A stretch of DNA of 64,000 bases. It comes from an uncultured Oleiphilus sp. GTDB taxonomy: Bacteria; Pseudomonadota; Gammaproteobacteria; Pseudomonadales; Oleiphilaceae. The notes under the pieces are model-generated. The model was not told the origin of the DNA. It did not search any database and saw only the letters and a list, made by a program, of their open reading frames with translations. Below, piece by piece: positions 1 to 8,204 of the stretch. Position numbers and translations under genes: made by a program. Position 1 is the first letter of the stretch. Each line of letters begins with the position of its first letter. The stretch is from NCBI GenBank assembly GCA_913020045.1, contig CAJWBE010000010.1, forward strand, positions 42,250-106,249, written 5' to 3'.

Positions 1-1481
1 GGGTTGGTTTTGAACGCATGATAATTACGGTCGATAAAGTTCCAATAGAGGCTGTTTAGTGGGCAGGCATTGTCTTCCGTTTTGTGTTTTACGGAATATT
101 CACACTGCTTACAATAGTCGCTCATTTTATTGACGTAATTACCACTGGCGGCGTAAGGCTTAGTCGCTATCCAGCCTCCGTCTGCAAATAGCGCCATCCC
201 ACGAGTGTTGGGCAGTTCCACCCACTCAATCGCGTCAATGTAGATGCCTAAATACCAGGCGTCGACTTCGTCCGGATTGATGCCCGCAAGTAGTGCGAAG
301 TTGCCGGTGATCATCAGACGCTGTATGTGGTGAGCATAGGCATAGTCGAGTGACTGAGTAACGGCCGCACTCATGCAGCGCATTTTGCTTTGTCCGGTCC
401 AGAACCAGTTTGGCAGTGGCCTGTTGGCTTCGAGCACATTGCGTTGCGCATAGTGAGGCATGTTCGCCCAATACATTCCTCGGACATATTCCCGCCAGCC
501 AAGAATTTGCCGAATAAAGCCTTCAACTTGGGCGAGGCTGATGACGCCTTGAGATGCATAGAAAGCCTCTAGGGCGGCGTCGATCACCTCGGCTGGGCTA
601 ATGATTTTTGCATTTAAGGCAAAGCTAAGGCGCGAGTGATAAAGGCTCCATTGGTGTGCAGAATTGCAAGTCATAGCGTCTTGGAAGCGGCCAAATAGGT
701 GCAGTTGCTGTTCACAAAAGAATTCAAGTAAGCGCAGGCTTTGATCTCGGTTAGTTGGCCATAGCAGGCTCGAACTCGCTTTTCCGATGGTCTTGATTTC
801 ATGAGCGTCGATGCGTTGTAAAATATCTGTTACGTCGTTACTAAAACATAATGGGCTAGGGATGCTCTGTAGATCTTTTGGCTTTAGGGCATCTCTATTT
901 TCTGCATCGTAATTCCAGCGACCACCGACAGGTTCATCGTGCTCCATTAGAACCTTGAATCGACGGCGCATTTTTCGGTAAAAACTTTCCATGCGCACAT
1001 GCTTTTGCGGCGCAAAATAATCGTTTATCTCTTGAAAGGGGAGCAAAAAATGTTCGGTGTCGAACTCTACTGAGTGACGGCCTGTTTCGGTGTGATGCGC
1101 CGCGCTGAATTCTGAGAGTTGCTGACGAAGCCGGTATTCGTCAGGGCGCTGGTACTCAAACCGGCCACAGTTGAGTGAGTCTAAAGTGCTGGCGATTAAG
1201 TGCGGAAGGTCGTGATAAGCGACTGTGTCATCCAGTGTTAAATAACGAACGCGATGGCCCCGTTGCTCAAGGTCTTTCGCAAATTGAGCCATCGCCGCAA
1301 AAAAAGCACTTACTTTTTGGATGTGGTGTTTAACGTAGCTTGCTTCTTGTTTGAGCTCCGCGATTAAATAGGTGACGTCAGGGTTAACATCGGCATACCA
1401 ACTGTGCTGGCTGTTGAGTTGGTCGCCTAAGATAAGACGCAGAACGGTAGTTCGTTGGTGATCTGTTTCGGTGTGCGTCAA
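1..1481 (-). CDS. FeS-BCP cryptochrome/photolyase (PhrB-like), C-terminus beyond window edge
   Basis: The reading frame is open from a TTG at 1481 down to base 1, giving 493 codons with no stop inside the window. The protein opens with LRLILGDQLN and contains GGRWNYDAENR, GFIRQILGWREYVRG, AYAHHIQRLMITGNFALL and DGGWIATKPYAASGNY, the hallmark blocks of iron-sulfur bacterial cryptochromes/photolyases. Those that have been characterised repair (6-4) photoproducts using FAD and a 4Fe-4S cluster. Four cysteines (C369, C457, C460, C473) have the spacing I recall for the cluster ligands of Agrobacterium PhrB. The TTG start is preferred because AGGA lies eight bases upstream and no in-frame ATG/GTG is near; an internal ATG would cut into the conserved N-terminus. 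Going by PhrB length, about 30 residues are missing. It follows the DUF2256 gene by 10 bp, and CRY-DASH lies further upstream on the same strand. Confidence 0.93.
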   Translation of the reverse strand, partial: MTHTETDHQRTTVLRLILGDQLNSQHSWYADVNPDVTYLIAELKQEASYVKHHIQKVSAFFAAMAQFAKDLEQRGHRVRYLTLDDTVAYHDLPHLIASTLDSLNCGRFEYQRPDEYRLRQQLSEFSAAHHTETGRHSVEFDTEHFLLPFQEINDYFAPQKHVRMESFYRKMRRRFKVLMEHDEPVGGRWNYDAENRDALKPKDLQSIPSPLCFSNDVTDILQRIDAHEIKTIGKASSSLLWPTNRDQSLRLLEFFCEQQLHLFGRFQDAMTCNSAHQWSLYHSRLSFALNAKIISPAEVIDAALEAFYASQGVISLAQVEGFIRQILGWREYVRGMYWANMPHYAQRNVLEANRPLPNWFWTGQSKMRCMSAAVTQSLDYAYAHHIQRLMITGNFALLAGINPDEVDAWYLGIYIDAIEWVELPNTRGMALFADGGWIATKPYAASGNYVNKMSDYCKQCEYSVKHKTEDNACPLNSLYWNFIDRNYHAFKTN

Positions 1482-1491
1482 AGCTTGAGTC

Positions 1492-1647
1492 CTACTGATA
1501 GTCTTTATGGTGTTGTGATGTTTTTCGGCGGCAACGTTCTGAACAGTAGCGAACCTCGGCCCAGTTGCGCGCCCATTTTTTGCGCCAGTTAAATGGACGT
1601 TCGCAAGCAGGGCATATTTTTGATTCTAGATGGAGCTTCTTATGCAT
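1492..1647 (-). CDS. DUF2256 small zinc-ribbon-like protein, 51 aa
   Basis: A 51-codon frame runs from ATG at 1647 to TAG at 1492. The peptide contains [18 protein letters not shown] followed by a second cysteine pair in [11 protein letters not shown], so it has two CxxC-type pairs that could hold a zinc ion. This is the recognisable DUF2256 pattern. The family has no established function that I know of, but it commonly sits beside cryptochrome/photolyase genes, as here. Its stop codon is 10 bp before the TTG of the FeS-BCP gene, and the ribosome-binding site of that gene overlaps this gene's 3' end, suggesting translational coupling. No strong Shine-Dalgarno is seen before its own ATG. Confidence 0.85.
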   Translation of the reverse strand: MHKKLHLESKICPACERPFNWRKKWARNWAEVRYCSERCRRKTSQHHKDYQ

Positions 1648-1700
1648 CGTTAGTTAAGTGCTTTGTTTTTGGTTCTGTTTACGGTCATCATCGAGGCCTC

Positions 1701-3047
1701 TTATTCAAGCGGCACAGGTTCGAAAATCGGCCAGTCAGCTGCGTCGACCGAGTCTAGATGACCCCCAACATCGGCTTGCCAATTTGACTGATACCTGCCG
1801 TCAGCGTCGTAAAGGGACGTTTGTTTTTCAATGTTGAAGTGCCGGCCACCGCGCGGGTCTACACCAACGCCCGCAATGTATTGCCAATTTCCCCAGTTGA
1901 CGGCGACATCGTAATCGATCAGTTGATGCTCGAACCATGCAGCGCCATAGCGCCAATCGACACTGAGCTCGTTCACCAAACAGCTCGCCATGATTTGTCG
2001 GCCTCGGTTGCTCAAGTAGCCAGTGGCTTTGAGCTCTTTTGCGCAAGCATTGACCAAGCGGTAGGGTGTTTCTCCATGGCACCATTTCTGGAAGCGTTCT
2101 GCATAGTAGCTGGTGAGCGGGGGAGAATCCGCCAATCCTTTGAAATGAAATAGCGTCGCACCAATACGATGGTGTAACCATTGAAAATATTCTCGCCATA
2201 GCAGCTCTACAAATAGCCAATGCGTCGATTCATTTTGCGTTATCGCTTGTTCGTAGTTAGCAATCATCGCTTTCACTTGCCGCGGCGAGACACAGCCTTG
2301 ATTCAACCATGGCGAGAACTTACTGCTGTTACCCCAACCATCTATCTCGTTACGCACCTTTTTATAGTTGGCTGGCAATGCGCCTTTGAAGTACTCATCA
2401 AGGTGCTGTCTTGCAGGACTTTCGCCACCTTTAAATTCATTTTGATTTACTGTGGGTGCCGGCAGCCAACTTGGACGCTCGATACTGGGCAGTGCAAATA
2501 ACGCTGGCATAGGGGGGAGCGATGACGGCGCAGCGGACGCTGGTTTTATGTCGCATACCTCTGCATGCTGGCGGAACTGCGTGTATTGCATCGGCCACTG
2601 GGCTAAGGGAAGCGGCAATTCGTTTGAATTGAACAAAGTGTACTGGTCTACACGCTCGAGCTTTACGGTTGGGAGTTGCCTTTTTATACGGCTTAGTGCC
2701 GCTTGTTCGTCACTGCCGGCGCGACGCATACATAACAAATGATTGATGGCATAGGTTTGACAGAGCCGAGGGACAATCACTTCAGGGTCGCCATAATAAA
2801 CATGCAAGCGCTGGCCAAGAGAGTGCAGCGACTGAGCTAAGTCGCTCAGGCACTCTTGCAAGAAGTTCCAGCGATGCGGGCCCATCGACGCATGCTGCCA
2901 GCGTTGCGCGCTAAACCAGCTGGGTTCAACGATATAAATACAGACAAGTGAATCGCTTTGCTGCGCAGCTTCTAGGGCGGCGTTGTCGTGAATACGCAGA
3001 TCTTGAGTGAACCAATAAAGGCTATTTTTTTGCATGTTTTTTGTCAC
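1701..3047 (-). CDS. Cryptochrome DASH / deoxyribodipyrimidine photolyase family, 448 aa
   Basis: The N-terminal photolyase (antenna-binding) domain begins with LYWFTQDLRIHDNAAL. The C-terminal FAD-binding domain contains LLWREYFQW, GYLSNRGRQIMASCLVN and the block WFEHQLIDYDVAVNWGNW near residues 371-388, followed by AGVGVDPRGGRHFNI. The last two blocks are the DASH-class signature. DASH proteins bind FAD and a folate antenna and repair cyclobutane dimers, mainly in single-stranded or looped DNA. Length is normal for bacterial members. The first start is a GTG at 3047; an ATG at 3035 is equally possible, and neither has a clear Shine-Dalgarno. Together with the FeS-BCP and DUF2256 genes downstream on the same strand it forms a light-repair cluster. 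Substrate preference cannot be decided from sequence. Confidence 0.92.
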   Translation of the reverse strand: MTKNMQKNSLYWFTQDLRIHDNAALEAAQQSDSLVCIYIVEPSWFSAQRWQHASMGPHRWNFLQECLSDLAQSLHSLGQRLHVYYGDPEVIVPRLCQTYAINHLLCMRRAGSDEQAALSRIKRQLPTVKLERVDQYTLFNSNELPLPLAQWPMQYTQFRQHAEVCDIKPASAAPSSLPPMPALFALPSIERPSWLPAPTVNQNEFKGGESPARQHLDEYFKGALPANYKKVRNEIDGWGNSSKFSPWLNQGCVSPRQVKAMIANYEQAITQNESTHWLFVELLWREYFQWLHHRIGATLFHFKGLADSPPLTSYYAERFQKWCHGETPYRLVNACAKELKATGYLSNRGRQIMASCLVNELSVDWRYGAAWFEHQLIDYDVAVNWGNWQYIAGVGVDPRGGRHFNIEKQTSLYDADGRYQSNWQADVGGHLDSVDAADWPIFEPVPLE

Positions 3048-3214
3048 ATAATAACGTCATTAAGCTTATTACGTGCCTCCCTTAGATATAGATCATGCCT
3101 AGCAAGTGATCCGATATAACACCTTAGGGTGTACTCTTAATGCGAAGGTAGTGATCTCCGTGTCGATAGACGCGTGAACCATCACAACTTGGTTTGATTG
3201 ACGTAAAGGTGGAG

Positions 3215-3472
3215 CGCTTGGAAAAGAGCATAGAAGCAAAAGTACTTTTGTTGGCCGCAGAGAAAATCCGACAGCATGGCATAAAGCCGGCGGAGCACTA
3301 CGTGCTGGACCAAGTGCAGCTAGAAGTGAGCTACGACGGCTACACCGTGACACTTAAGGACAGCAAGGTGTCGATTACCGTGTTCTTTCATAATAAGATC
3401 AAAGCCGACTATCGTAAAATGAATGAGCTGGAAGAGTTTTATCAGAGAGTGCTGCGCATCAGTCAATCCTAG
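3215..3472 (+). CDS. Small conserved protein, DUF3081-like, about 85 aa
   Basis: This is a short, highly charged soluble protein with no signal peptide or membrane segment. Its pattern (AEKIRQHG near the start, then YDGYTVTLKDSKVSITVFFH) reminds me of the DUF3081 family of gammaproteobacteria; that match is from memory and function is unknown. The frame opens upstream at a TTG at 3194, but I prefer the TTG at 3215 because AAAGGTGG sits five bases before it and the conserved part begins there. No ATG start exists. It is followed 64 bp later by the HAD hydrolase on the same strand, separated by a 14-bp tandem repeat. Co-transcription is likely but unproven. Confidence 0.62.
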   Translation, partial: RLEKSIEAKVLLLAAEKIRQHGIKPAEHYVLDQVQLEVSYDGYTVTLKDSKVSITVFFHNKIKADYRKMNELEEFYQRVLRISQS

Positions 3473-3490
3473 TGCAGCGTTTAGATCAGA

Positions 3491-3518
3491 CCATTCAGGT
3501 CAAACCATTCAGGTCAAA
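3491..3518. repeat. 14-bp perfect tandem duplication before HAD gene
   Basis: CCATTCAGGTCAAA occurs twice back to back (3491-3504 and 3505-3518), ending 18 bp before the HAD hydrolase start. It probably reflects slippage. Whether it acts as an operator is unknown. Confidence 0.9.
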
Positions 3519-3536
3519 CCTCAGGAAGGATGTTTA

Positions 3537-4166
3537 ATGAGTAAGCGTAATACTCGTGCCATGCCAAAGGCCGTAATCTTTGACTTGGACGGCACCCTCG
3601 TGAGTTCTAGTTTGGACTTCAGAGCAATATGTGAGCAGACCGGTTGTGTCCCGGGGCAAGACATTTTGCGCTATATGGAAACACTGTCTGCCGCCGACAA
3701 AGTGAAAGTAGCCAAGGTAATACACGACCATGAAATGGCTGATGCGCACAGCTGTGAAACGCTGTCTGGTGCAGTTGAGATGCTGGCGATGCTGGATGAC
3801 CTTAATATTCGAACGGCCATCGTGACGCGAAACTCTGCCCCAGCCACACAAATAAAGCTTGCCCGCACAGGCATCAAACTTAAGCATGTGCTAACTCGCG
3901 AAGACGCAGCGCCCAAACCAGCGCCGGATGCTTTGTTAGGTTTGGCTCGACAATGGGGTATCCCTAACGAGTCGTGCGTTTATGTGGGGGACTATATTTA
4001 CGATCTTGAGGCGGCACATCGTGCCAATATGCATGCATGTTTATATGCCGAAGGCGGTCTGCCGAGTTTCTCAGATAAAGCTCATTTTGTTTATGGCTGC
4101 CATAGCCAGTTTGAGCAAACCCTAGGAGAGTATTGGCTGACGGTAGCGCCGTCAGGTGCGCAGTAG
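3537..4166 (+). CDS. HAD-superfamily hydrolase, phosphoglycolate-phosphatase-like, 209 aa
   Basis: The protein has the three HAD motifs: the nucleophile block VIFDLDGTLV near residues 12-21, the lysine/KPAPDAL block around two thirds of the length, and the acidic GDYIYDLEAA block. This makes it a probable Mg-dependent phosphatase acting on a small phosphorylated metabolite in the cytoplasm; the substrate cannot be read from sequence. The frame is open further upstream to 3423, overlapping the previous gene, but the ATG at 3537 has a strong AGGAAGGA six bases upstream and begins just before the first HAD motif, so it is chosen. Confidence 0.88.
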   Translation: MSKRNTRAMPKAVIFDLDGTLVSSSLDFRAICEQTGCVPGQDILRYMETLSAADKVKVAKVIHDHEMADAHSCETLSGAVEMLAMLDDLNIRTAIVTRNSAPATQIKLARTGIKLKHVLTREDAAPKPAPDALLGLARQWGIPNESCVYVGDYIYDLEAAHRANMHACLYAEGGLPSFSDKAHFVYGCHSQFEQTLGEYWLTVAPSGAQ

Positions 4167-4200
4167 AGAGGGGGCGCTTGGGCTTAAGCTTAAGAGTAGT

Positions 4201-4455
4201 TCAGTCTTTGCTTTCTTTGAGCTTTAGCAGCTCATTGACCACCTTCTTTCTTTGAGCCTTAACAACGGCCAAGTCTTTTTTGATTGTGTTTTTGAGATCC
4301 TCATTGGTTTCGCAATCAAGTTTTTCTTTTAGGCGTTTAGATTTTTTCTTCAACTTACGCTGTATTTCTTTTAAACACTTTTTTCTGTCATCCATGTTGT
4401 TTTTGTTATCACTCAAAAGTGCTTGGGATAGCTTTAATAATTTAGGAAGCTTCAT
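4201..4455 (-). CDS. Small lysine-rich coiled-coil protein, 84 aa
   Basis: I do not recognise this protein. It is almost entirely charged helix, with about one quarter lysine, Glu/Lys-rich runs such as KEIQRKLKKKSKRLKEKL and leucine spacing suggesting a coiled coil. It has no signal peptide or membrane segment. Its ATG overlaps the TGA of the upstream Na/Pi cotransporter gene by four bases (ATGA), a typical translational coupling arrangement, which is the main argument that it is real. The position suggests an accessory or regulatory role for the transporter, but that is inference. Confidence 0.68.
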   Translation of the reverse strand: MKLPKLLKLSQALLSDNKNNMDDRKKCLKEIQRKLKKKSKRLKEKLDCETNEDLKNTIKKDLAVVKAQRKKVVNELLKLKESKD

Positions 4456-6278
4456 ACCGTATTCCTTGTCGAACGGACGTTGTCGTCTGCTGCAATGTCA
4501 GCGATTTCTTCAGCGGTCAATGCGATATCTTTTTCGGTATTCTTCATTTCTGGGTCGCTAGTTGAAAATAGAATCTCGCCCATTTGAATGAGATTTTTTG
4601 CCATTTCATAGGCATAGGCTGAGTCATTCATTAACGAAGTCGCCATTTTCGCCGAAATTTTGTTATCTCTTATTAGCTGTTCTAGCGTGCCGTTAGCCGT
4701 TGAGTCGTTCATTTTCATATCTAGCTTTAAGTTCGAAAGAGACAAAATTTCAGCTGGGTCATCTCCTTTATTACGCACCTTGTCTAGCTCCCTCATGAGG
4801 TTCGCAAGCTGTGTGCGCAGTTTGTTGTATTCGGTTTTGATATGTTGATTATTAGACACAATGTAGAGCGATAGGTTTTTGTGCATGTGTTTTGTTTCTT
4901 TGATTGCCTCAACAATATCTCGACCCGCCGCCCGCAATAAAAACAATTCATCGGCTTGCTCTGGTGTCATGGTTGCCTGGGCTCGACTGATGAAATAAAT
5001 AATTTCTCCGTACAGCCCCTTAATTGAACGGTCGTACTCGGCATCAAAATCAACTGGTATGAGCGCTGAATGTGTATCCACAACATCGCCTGTATTATCA
5101 GGGTCTAATATGACAGAACGATGAAAATTCAATCCGTGAGCAATAATTTCAAAAGCGTTGTCATATAACCGCAGTGTTTCTTTTCTGACGGAGGCAATTG
5201 CCGTATCGGGAAGATCTATCGCTGAATCCGTTAGATAAACGGACTTCTCTCTAAGCGGCTCTTGTTCCGGCATGATGTGGATTAATGAGTTGGCTAGCTT
5301 TTCAATAAAAGGCACCATTGCAATGATGCCAAGCGTATTGAAAACGCTATGAAAAACCGCCAGTTTCAAGGTGTAATTGTTATCCGCAATACCTACCTTG
5401 GCGCTTATCCAATCAACAGTAGTGCCAATTTGTTGAATAAAGAGAATGGCGATCAGGGCGGTGACTAAATTGAAAACCAAGTGAGCGGCAGCGAGCCTTT
5501 TACCTTGTATGTTTGCGCTCATGGCACCAATTATCGCGGTAACGGTCGTGCCAACATTGGCGCCAATGGCCAGTGCGAGCGCATTGTCATAAGTGATTTG
5601 CTGGGCAGATAGCGCCGTGATAATGATAACCAGCGTCGCATGACTTGACTGCATAATAACGGTTGCGATAATTCCGATGAACGTAAAAACGAACATGCCA
5701 AGGTAGCCTTCCACGGCAAACGTAGTCAGGTCGATCGTATCTCGAAAGGCATCAAACCCTTCTTTCATGTGGTGAATGCCGAGAAACAAAAAACCCAGTC
5801 CGGCTAGAATATAACCAATGCCATTGAGGCTGCGAGACTTTTGAAATATGCCGATTACGCCAAACACTAGCATCGGCATCGCATAGGCAGAAAGTTTAAC
5901 CTTCATGCCAAATCCGGCAATCAGCCAAGCACCGGTTGTTGTACCTAGGTTGGCGCCGAAAATAATGCCAATGCCTGCAGTCAAACCAATAAGGCCTGCG
6001 CTCAAAAATGAAATGGTAATGACCGACACTAGCGAACTTGACTGCATAAAGGTGGTGCTAACAATGCCAAAGGTTAGCGACTTCCATGTGCCATCGGTTG
6101 TTTGGCGCAGCAGTTTTTCGAGTAGGCCGCCAGTAAATGCTTTGAAGCCTTGCTCAAGGGATAGCATCCCAAAAAGAAAAATAGCGACACCGGCTGAGAT
6201 TTCTTTGAAATTCGTACTCAGCCAAAAGCCGTAGGTCAAAATGACCAATATCGAAAGAAGAATGATTCTTTTGAACAT
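4452..6278 (-). CDS. Na/Pi cotransporter family protein (NptA/YjbB-like) with PhoU-like tail, 608 aa
   Basis: The first ~350 residues are membrane-spanning and contain two inverted copies of the NaPi-II signature, recognisable as TFMQSSSLVSVITISF and VIMQSSHATLVIIIT with GANLGTT and GANVGTT blocks. The remaining ~250 residues are soluble and helical like PhoU. The family moves phosphate with sodium across the inner membrane; YjbB-type members can work in export. An AAGG six bases before the ATG supports the start. The gene lies 61 bp downstream of a Pit-type phosphate transporter and overlaps the small coiled-coil gene after it, making a three-gene phosphate unit. Direction of transport is not decidable. 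Confidence 0.92.
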   Translation of the reverse strand: MFKRIILLSILVILTYGFWLSTNFKEISAGVAIFLFGMLSLEQGFKAFTGGLLEKLLRQTTDGTWKSLTFGIVSTTFMQSSSLVSVITISFLSAGLIGLTAGIGIIFGANLGTTTGAWLIAGFGMKVKLSAYAMPMLVFGVIGIFQKSRSLNGIGYILAGLGFLFLGIHHMKEGFDAFRDTIDLTTFAVEGYLGMFVFTFIGIIATVIMQSSHATLVIIITALSAQQITYDNALALAIGANVGTTVTAIIGAMSANIQGKRLAAAHLVFNLVTALIAILFIQQIGTTVDWISAKVGIADNNYTLKLAVFHSVFNTLGIIAMVPFIEKLANSLIHIMPEQEPLREKSVYLTDSAIDLPDTAIASVRKETLRLYDNAFEIIAHGLNFHRSVILDPDNTGDVVDTHSALIPVDFDAEYDRSIKGLYGEIIYFISRAQATMTPEQADELFLLRAAGRDIVEAIKETKHMHKNLSLYIVSNNQHIKTEYNKLRTQLANLMRELDKVRNKGDDPAEILSLSNLKLDMKMNDSTANGTLEQLIRDNKISAKMATSLMNDSAYAYEMAKNLIQMGEILFSTSDPEMKNTEKDIALTAEEIADIAADDNVRSTRNTV

Positions 6279-6307
6279 GTTAAGCCTTAGTTATTGTTCT
6301 TTGTGAT

Positions 6308-6332
6308 CCCCTGAATAGGGGTAGCCGCCCCT
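6308..6332 (-). promoter_or_regulatory. Mutually exclusive hairpins between the two phosphate transporter genes
   Basis: Three complementary 5-nt arms (6328-6332, 6317-6321, 6308-6312; AGGGG, CCCCT, AGGGG on the minus strand) lie in the 61-bp gap. The middle arm can pair with either neighbour but not both. There is no U-run after the second hairpin on the minus strand, so it is not a classic terminator; it could tune expression of the second gene or stabilise mRNA ends. Confidence 0.45.
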
Positions 6333-6339
6333 TTTTAGA

Positions 6340-7908
6340 TTAGGGCAGCATCATTCCTCTTAGCGTAAAAAACATCGTAGCGGCCATAATTCCAGAGGCC
6401 GGCACGGTGACTACCCATGCCGCTGCGATTTTTAGCAACGCTGAGCGTTTGACTAGCTCTTCTCGGTACACGCTCTTGAGGCCTTTCCGTTCTTTTTTGG
6501 AAAGTTGAGCATCTGTTTTGTGTTGTTTCAGCTGCTGCAGCATGAAAGATTTTTCTTGTATGGATGCTTTATCAAACTCGATAAGAAACTGCTTAACTTC
6601 TTCTTCGTCTTTACTTTGGTGGTGGGTTTTAATTTCGTCGATCTTTTTGGCGTAACTTGCCTTCAGGTATTCGCGCAGAAAACCGACGCCAAAAACGCCG
6701 CCGACGGCAATATGGGTAGACGAAACCGGTAGCCCAAGTTGAGAGGCAATGATCACCGTAATGGCTGCGGCCATTGCGACAGAAAACGCACGCATCTGGT
6801 CCAGTTCAGTAATTTCAGAGCCCACGGTGCGGATGAGTTTAGGGCCATATAGTGCTAAGCCTAGCGCAATCCCTAAGGCCCCAATCATCATTACCCATAG
6901 CGGAATGTTCGCTTTTTGGACGACACCGCCATGCAGAATTGCATCGTTAATTGCCGCTAAAGGGCCTACCGCATTGGCGACATCATTCGCGCCATGAGCA
7001 AAGCTTAGTAGCGCCGCTGCAAAAATTAATGGCACCGTAAATAAGGTATTCACCGCGGCTTTGTTGCTTTCAAGCGTGTTTGCTTTCTTGCTGACCATTG
7101 GTTTGACGATGGCAAAGATAATGCCGGATGCCACCAAGCCAATTGTTGCCGCTGTGGCGAAATCAAGTTTCCAGATTTTCTTCAGGCCCTTTAGTGCTAA
7201 GTAAGTGCTAAAGGCCCAAGCCATTAGCATGATCAGTATGGGCACCATTTTCTTAGCCGCCGTGATCATGTCTGTTTGATAGGTAATGCTTCGCTTAATG
7301 AGTAACAGAAAAGATGCGGCAATCACGCCACCTAATACCGGAGAAATAACCCAGCTTGCGGCGATCATCCCCATTTTGTCCCAGTTGGCGATACCCAGAC
7401 CGCCAGCGGCAATACCCGCACCTAACACGCCGCCAACGATTGAGTGAGTGGTGGAAACAGGTGCGCCAAGAGCGGTTGCAATATTTAGCCAAACGGCACC
7501 CGCTAGTAATGCTGCCATCATCACCCAAATAAAGGTATCCGAGTCATTAATAGCCGAAGGGTCAATAATGCCTTTTTTGATGGTACTGACCACATCGCCG
7601 CCCGCAATCAATGCGCCGGAGGCTTCAAAAATAGCGGCAATAATGATCGCGCCAACCAAGCTCAGGGCTTTAGAACCAACCGCAGGACCGACGTTATTTG
7701 CGACATCGTTAGCGCCAATGTTTATCGCCATGTAGCCGCCGATCATGGCGGCACAAATCAACATGAAGCCGCCGGGTATATCACCAACCCGAGAGTAAAT
7801 GTAAAGCACGATGCCCACGATAAACAAAATGGCATAGCCGAATCTTAGAAGTTCAGGCCGGCTAAATAGCGTCGCTTGTTCTATTTGGTTTAATTGGTTG
7901 ATGTCCAC
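6340..7908 (-). CDS. Inorganic phosphate transporter, Pit family, 522 aa
   Basis: A multi-spanning membrane protein with the duplicated PiT signature GANDVANNVGPAVGSKAL in the N-terminal half and GANDVANAVGPLAAI in the C-terminal half, separated by a charged cytoplasmic region rich in Lys/Glu around residues 425-495. Pit proteins import metal-phosphate driven by protons (sodium in some relatives). The start is a GTG with GGGAG seven bases upstream. It heads a minus-strand unit with the Na/Pi cotransporter. I looked for a Pho box in the upstream region and did not find a convincing one. Confidence 0.93.
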   Translation of the reverse strand: MDINQLNQIEQATLFSRPELLRFGYAILFIVGIVLYIYSRVGDIPGGFMLICAAMIGGYMAINIGANDVANNVGPAVGSKALSLVGAIIIAAIFEASGALIAGGDVVSTIKKGIIDPSAINDSDTFIWVMMAALLAGAVWLNIATALGAPVSTTHSIVGGVLGAGIAAGGLGIANWDKMGMIAASWVISPVLGGVIAASFLLLIKRSITYQTDMITAAKKMVPILIMLMAWAFSTYLALKGLKKIWKLDFATAATIGLVASGIIFAIVKPMVSKKANTLESNKAAVNTLFTVPLIFAAALLSFAHGANDVANAVGPLAAINDAILHGGVVQKANIPLWVMMIGALGIALGLALYGPKLIRTVGSEITELDQMRAFSVAMAAAITVIIASQLGLPVSSTHIAVGGVFGVGFLREYLKASYAKKIDEIKTHHQSKDEEEVKQFLIEFDKASIQEKSFMLQQLKQHKTDAQLSKKERKGLKSVYREELVKRSALLKIAAAWVVTVPASGIMAATMFFTLRGMMLP

Positions 7909-8204
7909 ACAGGCTCCCGATGTCTTATCGTTATTTTTAATATCCTATTACTCACGATATGCCTGAGCGGGGGCAGCTTTCAATGATCTAAATCATGTCA
8001 ACGTCAATGGTTACATAAAGGTTTTTTGGGAGAGCGTACCCATTCTTTAGTCTTGAGTATTTGGCGATGAGATATTGGCCTTGAATTGTTGGTCTGGAAC
8101 TGTTGATAGGGGGGAGTTCGTAATAAAAAGTATCAATACAGATTGTGGGTCATGGATTTACATGAAGGCGTTGGGAGGGAATTTGGCGGAGGCGGAACCT
8201 TAGC
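7909..8204. other. Intergenic region upstream of pit, no gene seen
   Basis: It lies between the Pit gene start and the end of the 7TMR-DISM gene. It should hold the Pit promoter. I see no convincing Pho box, repeat or small gene in it. Confidence 0.5.

Noticed and set aside
7909..8204. Possible Pho box upstream of the Pit gene
   Set aside because: TGTCA-like pieces occur but without the paired 7-bp repeat and 4-bp spacing of a real Pho box.
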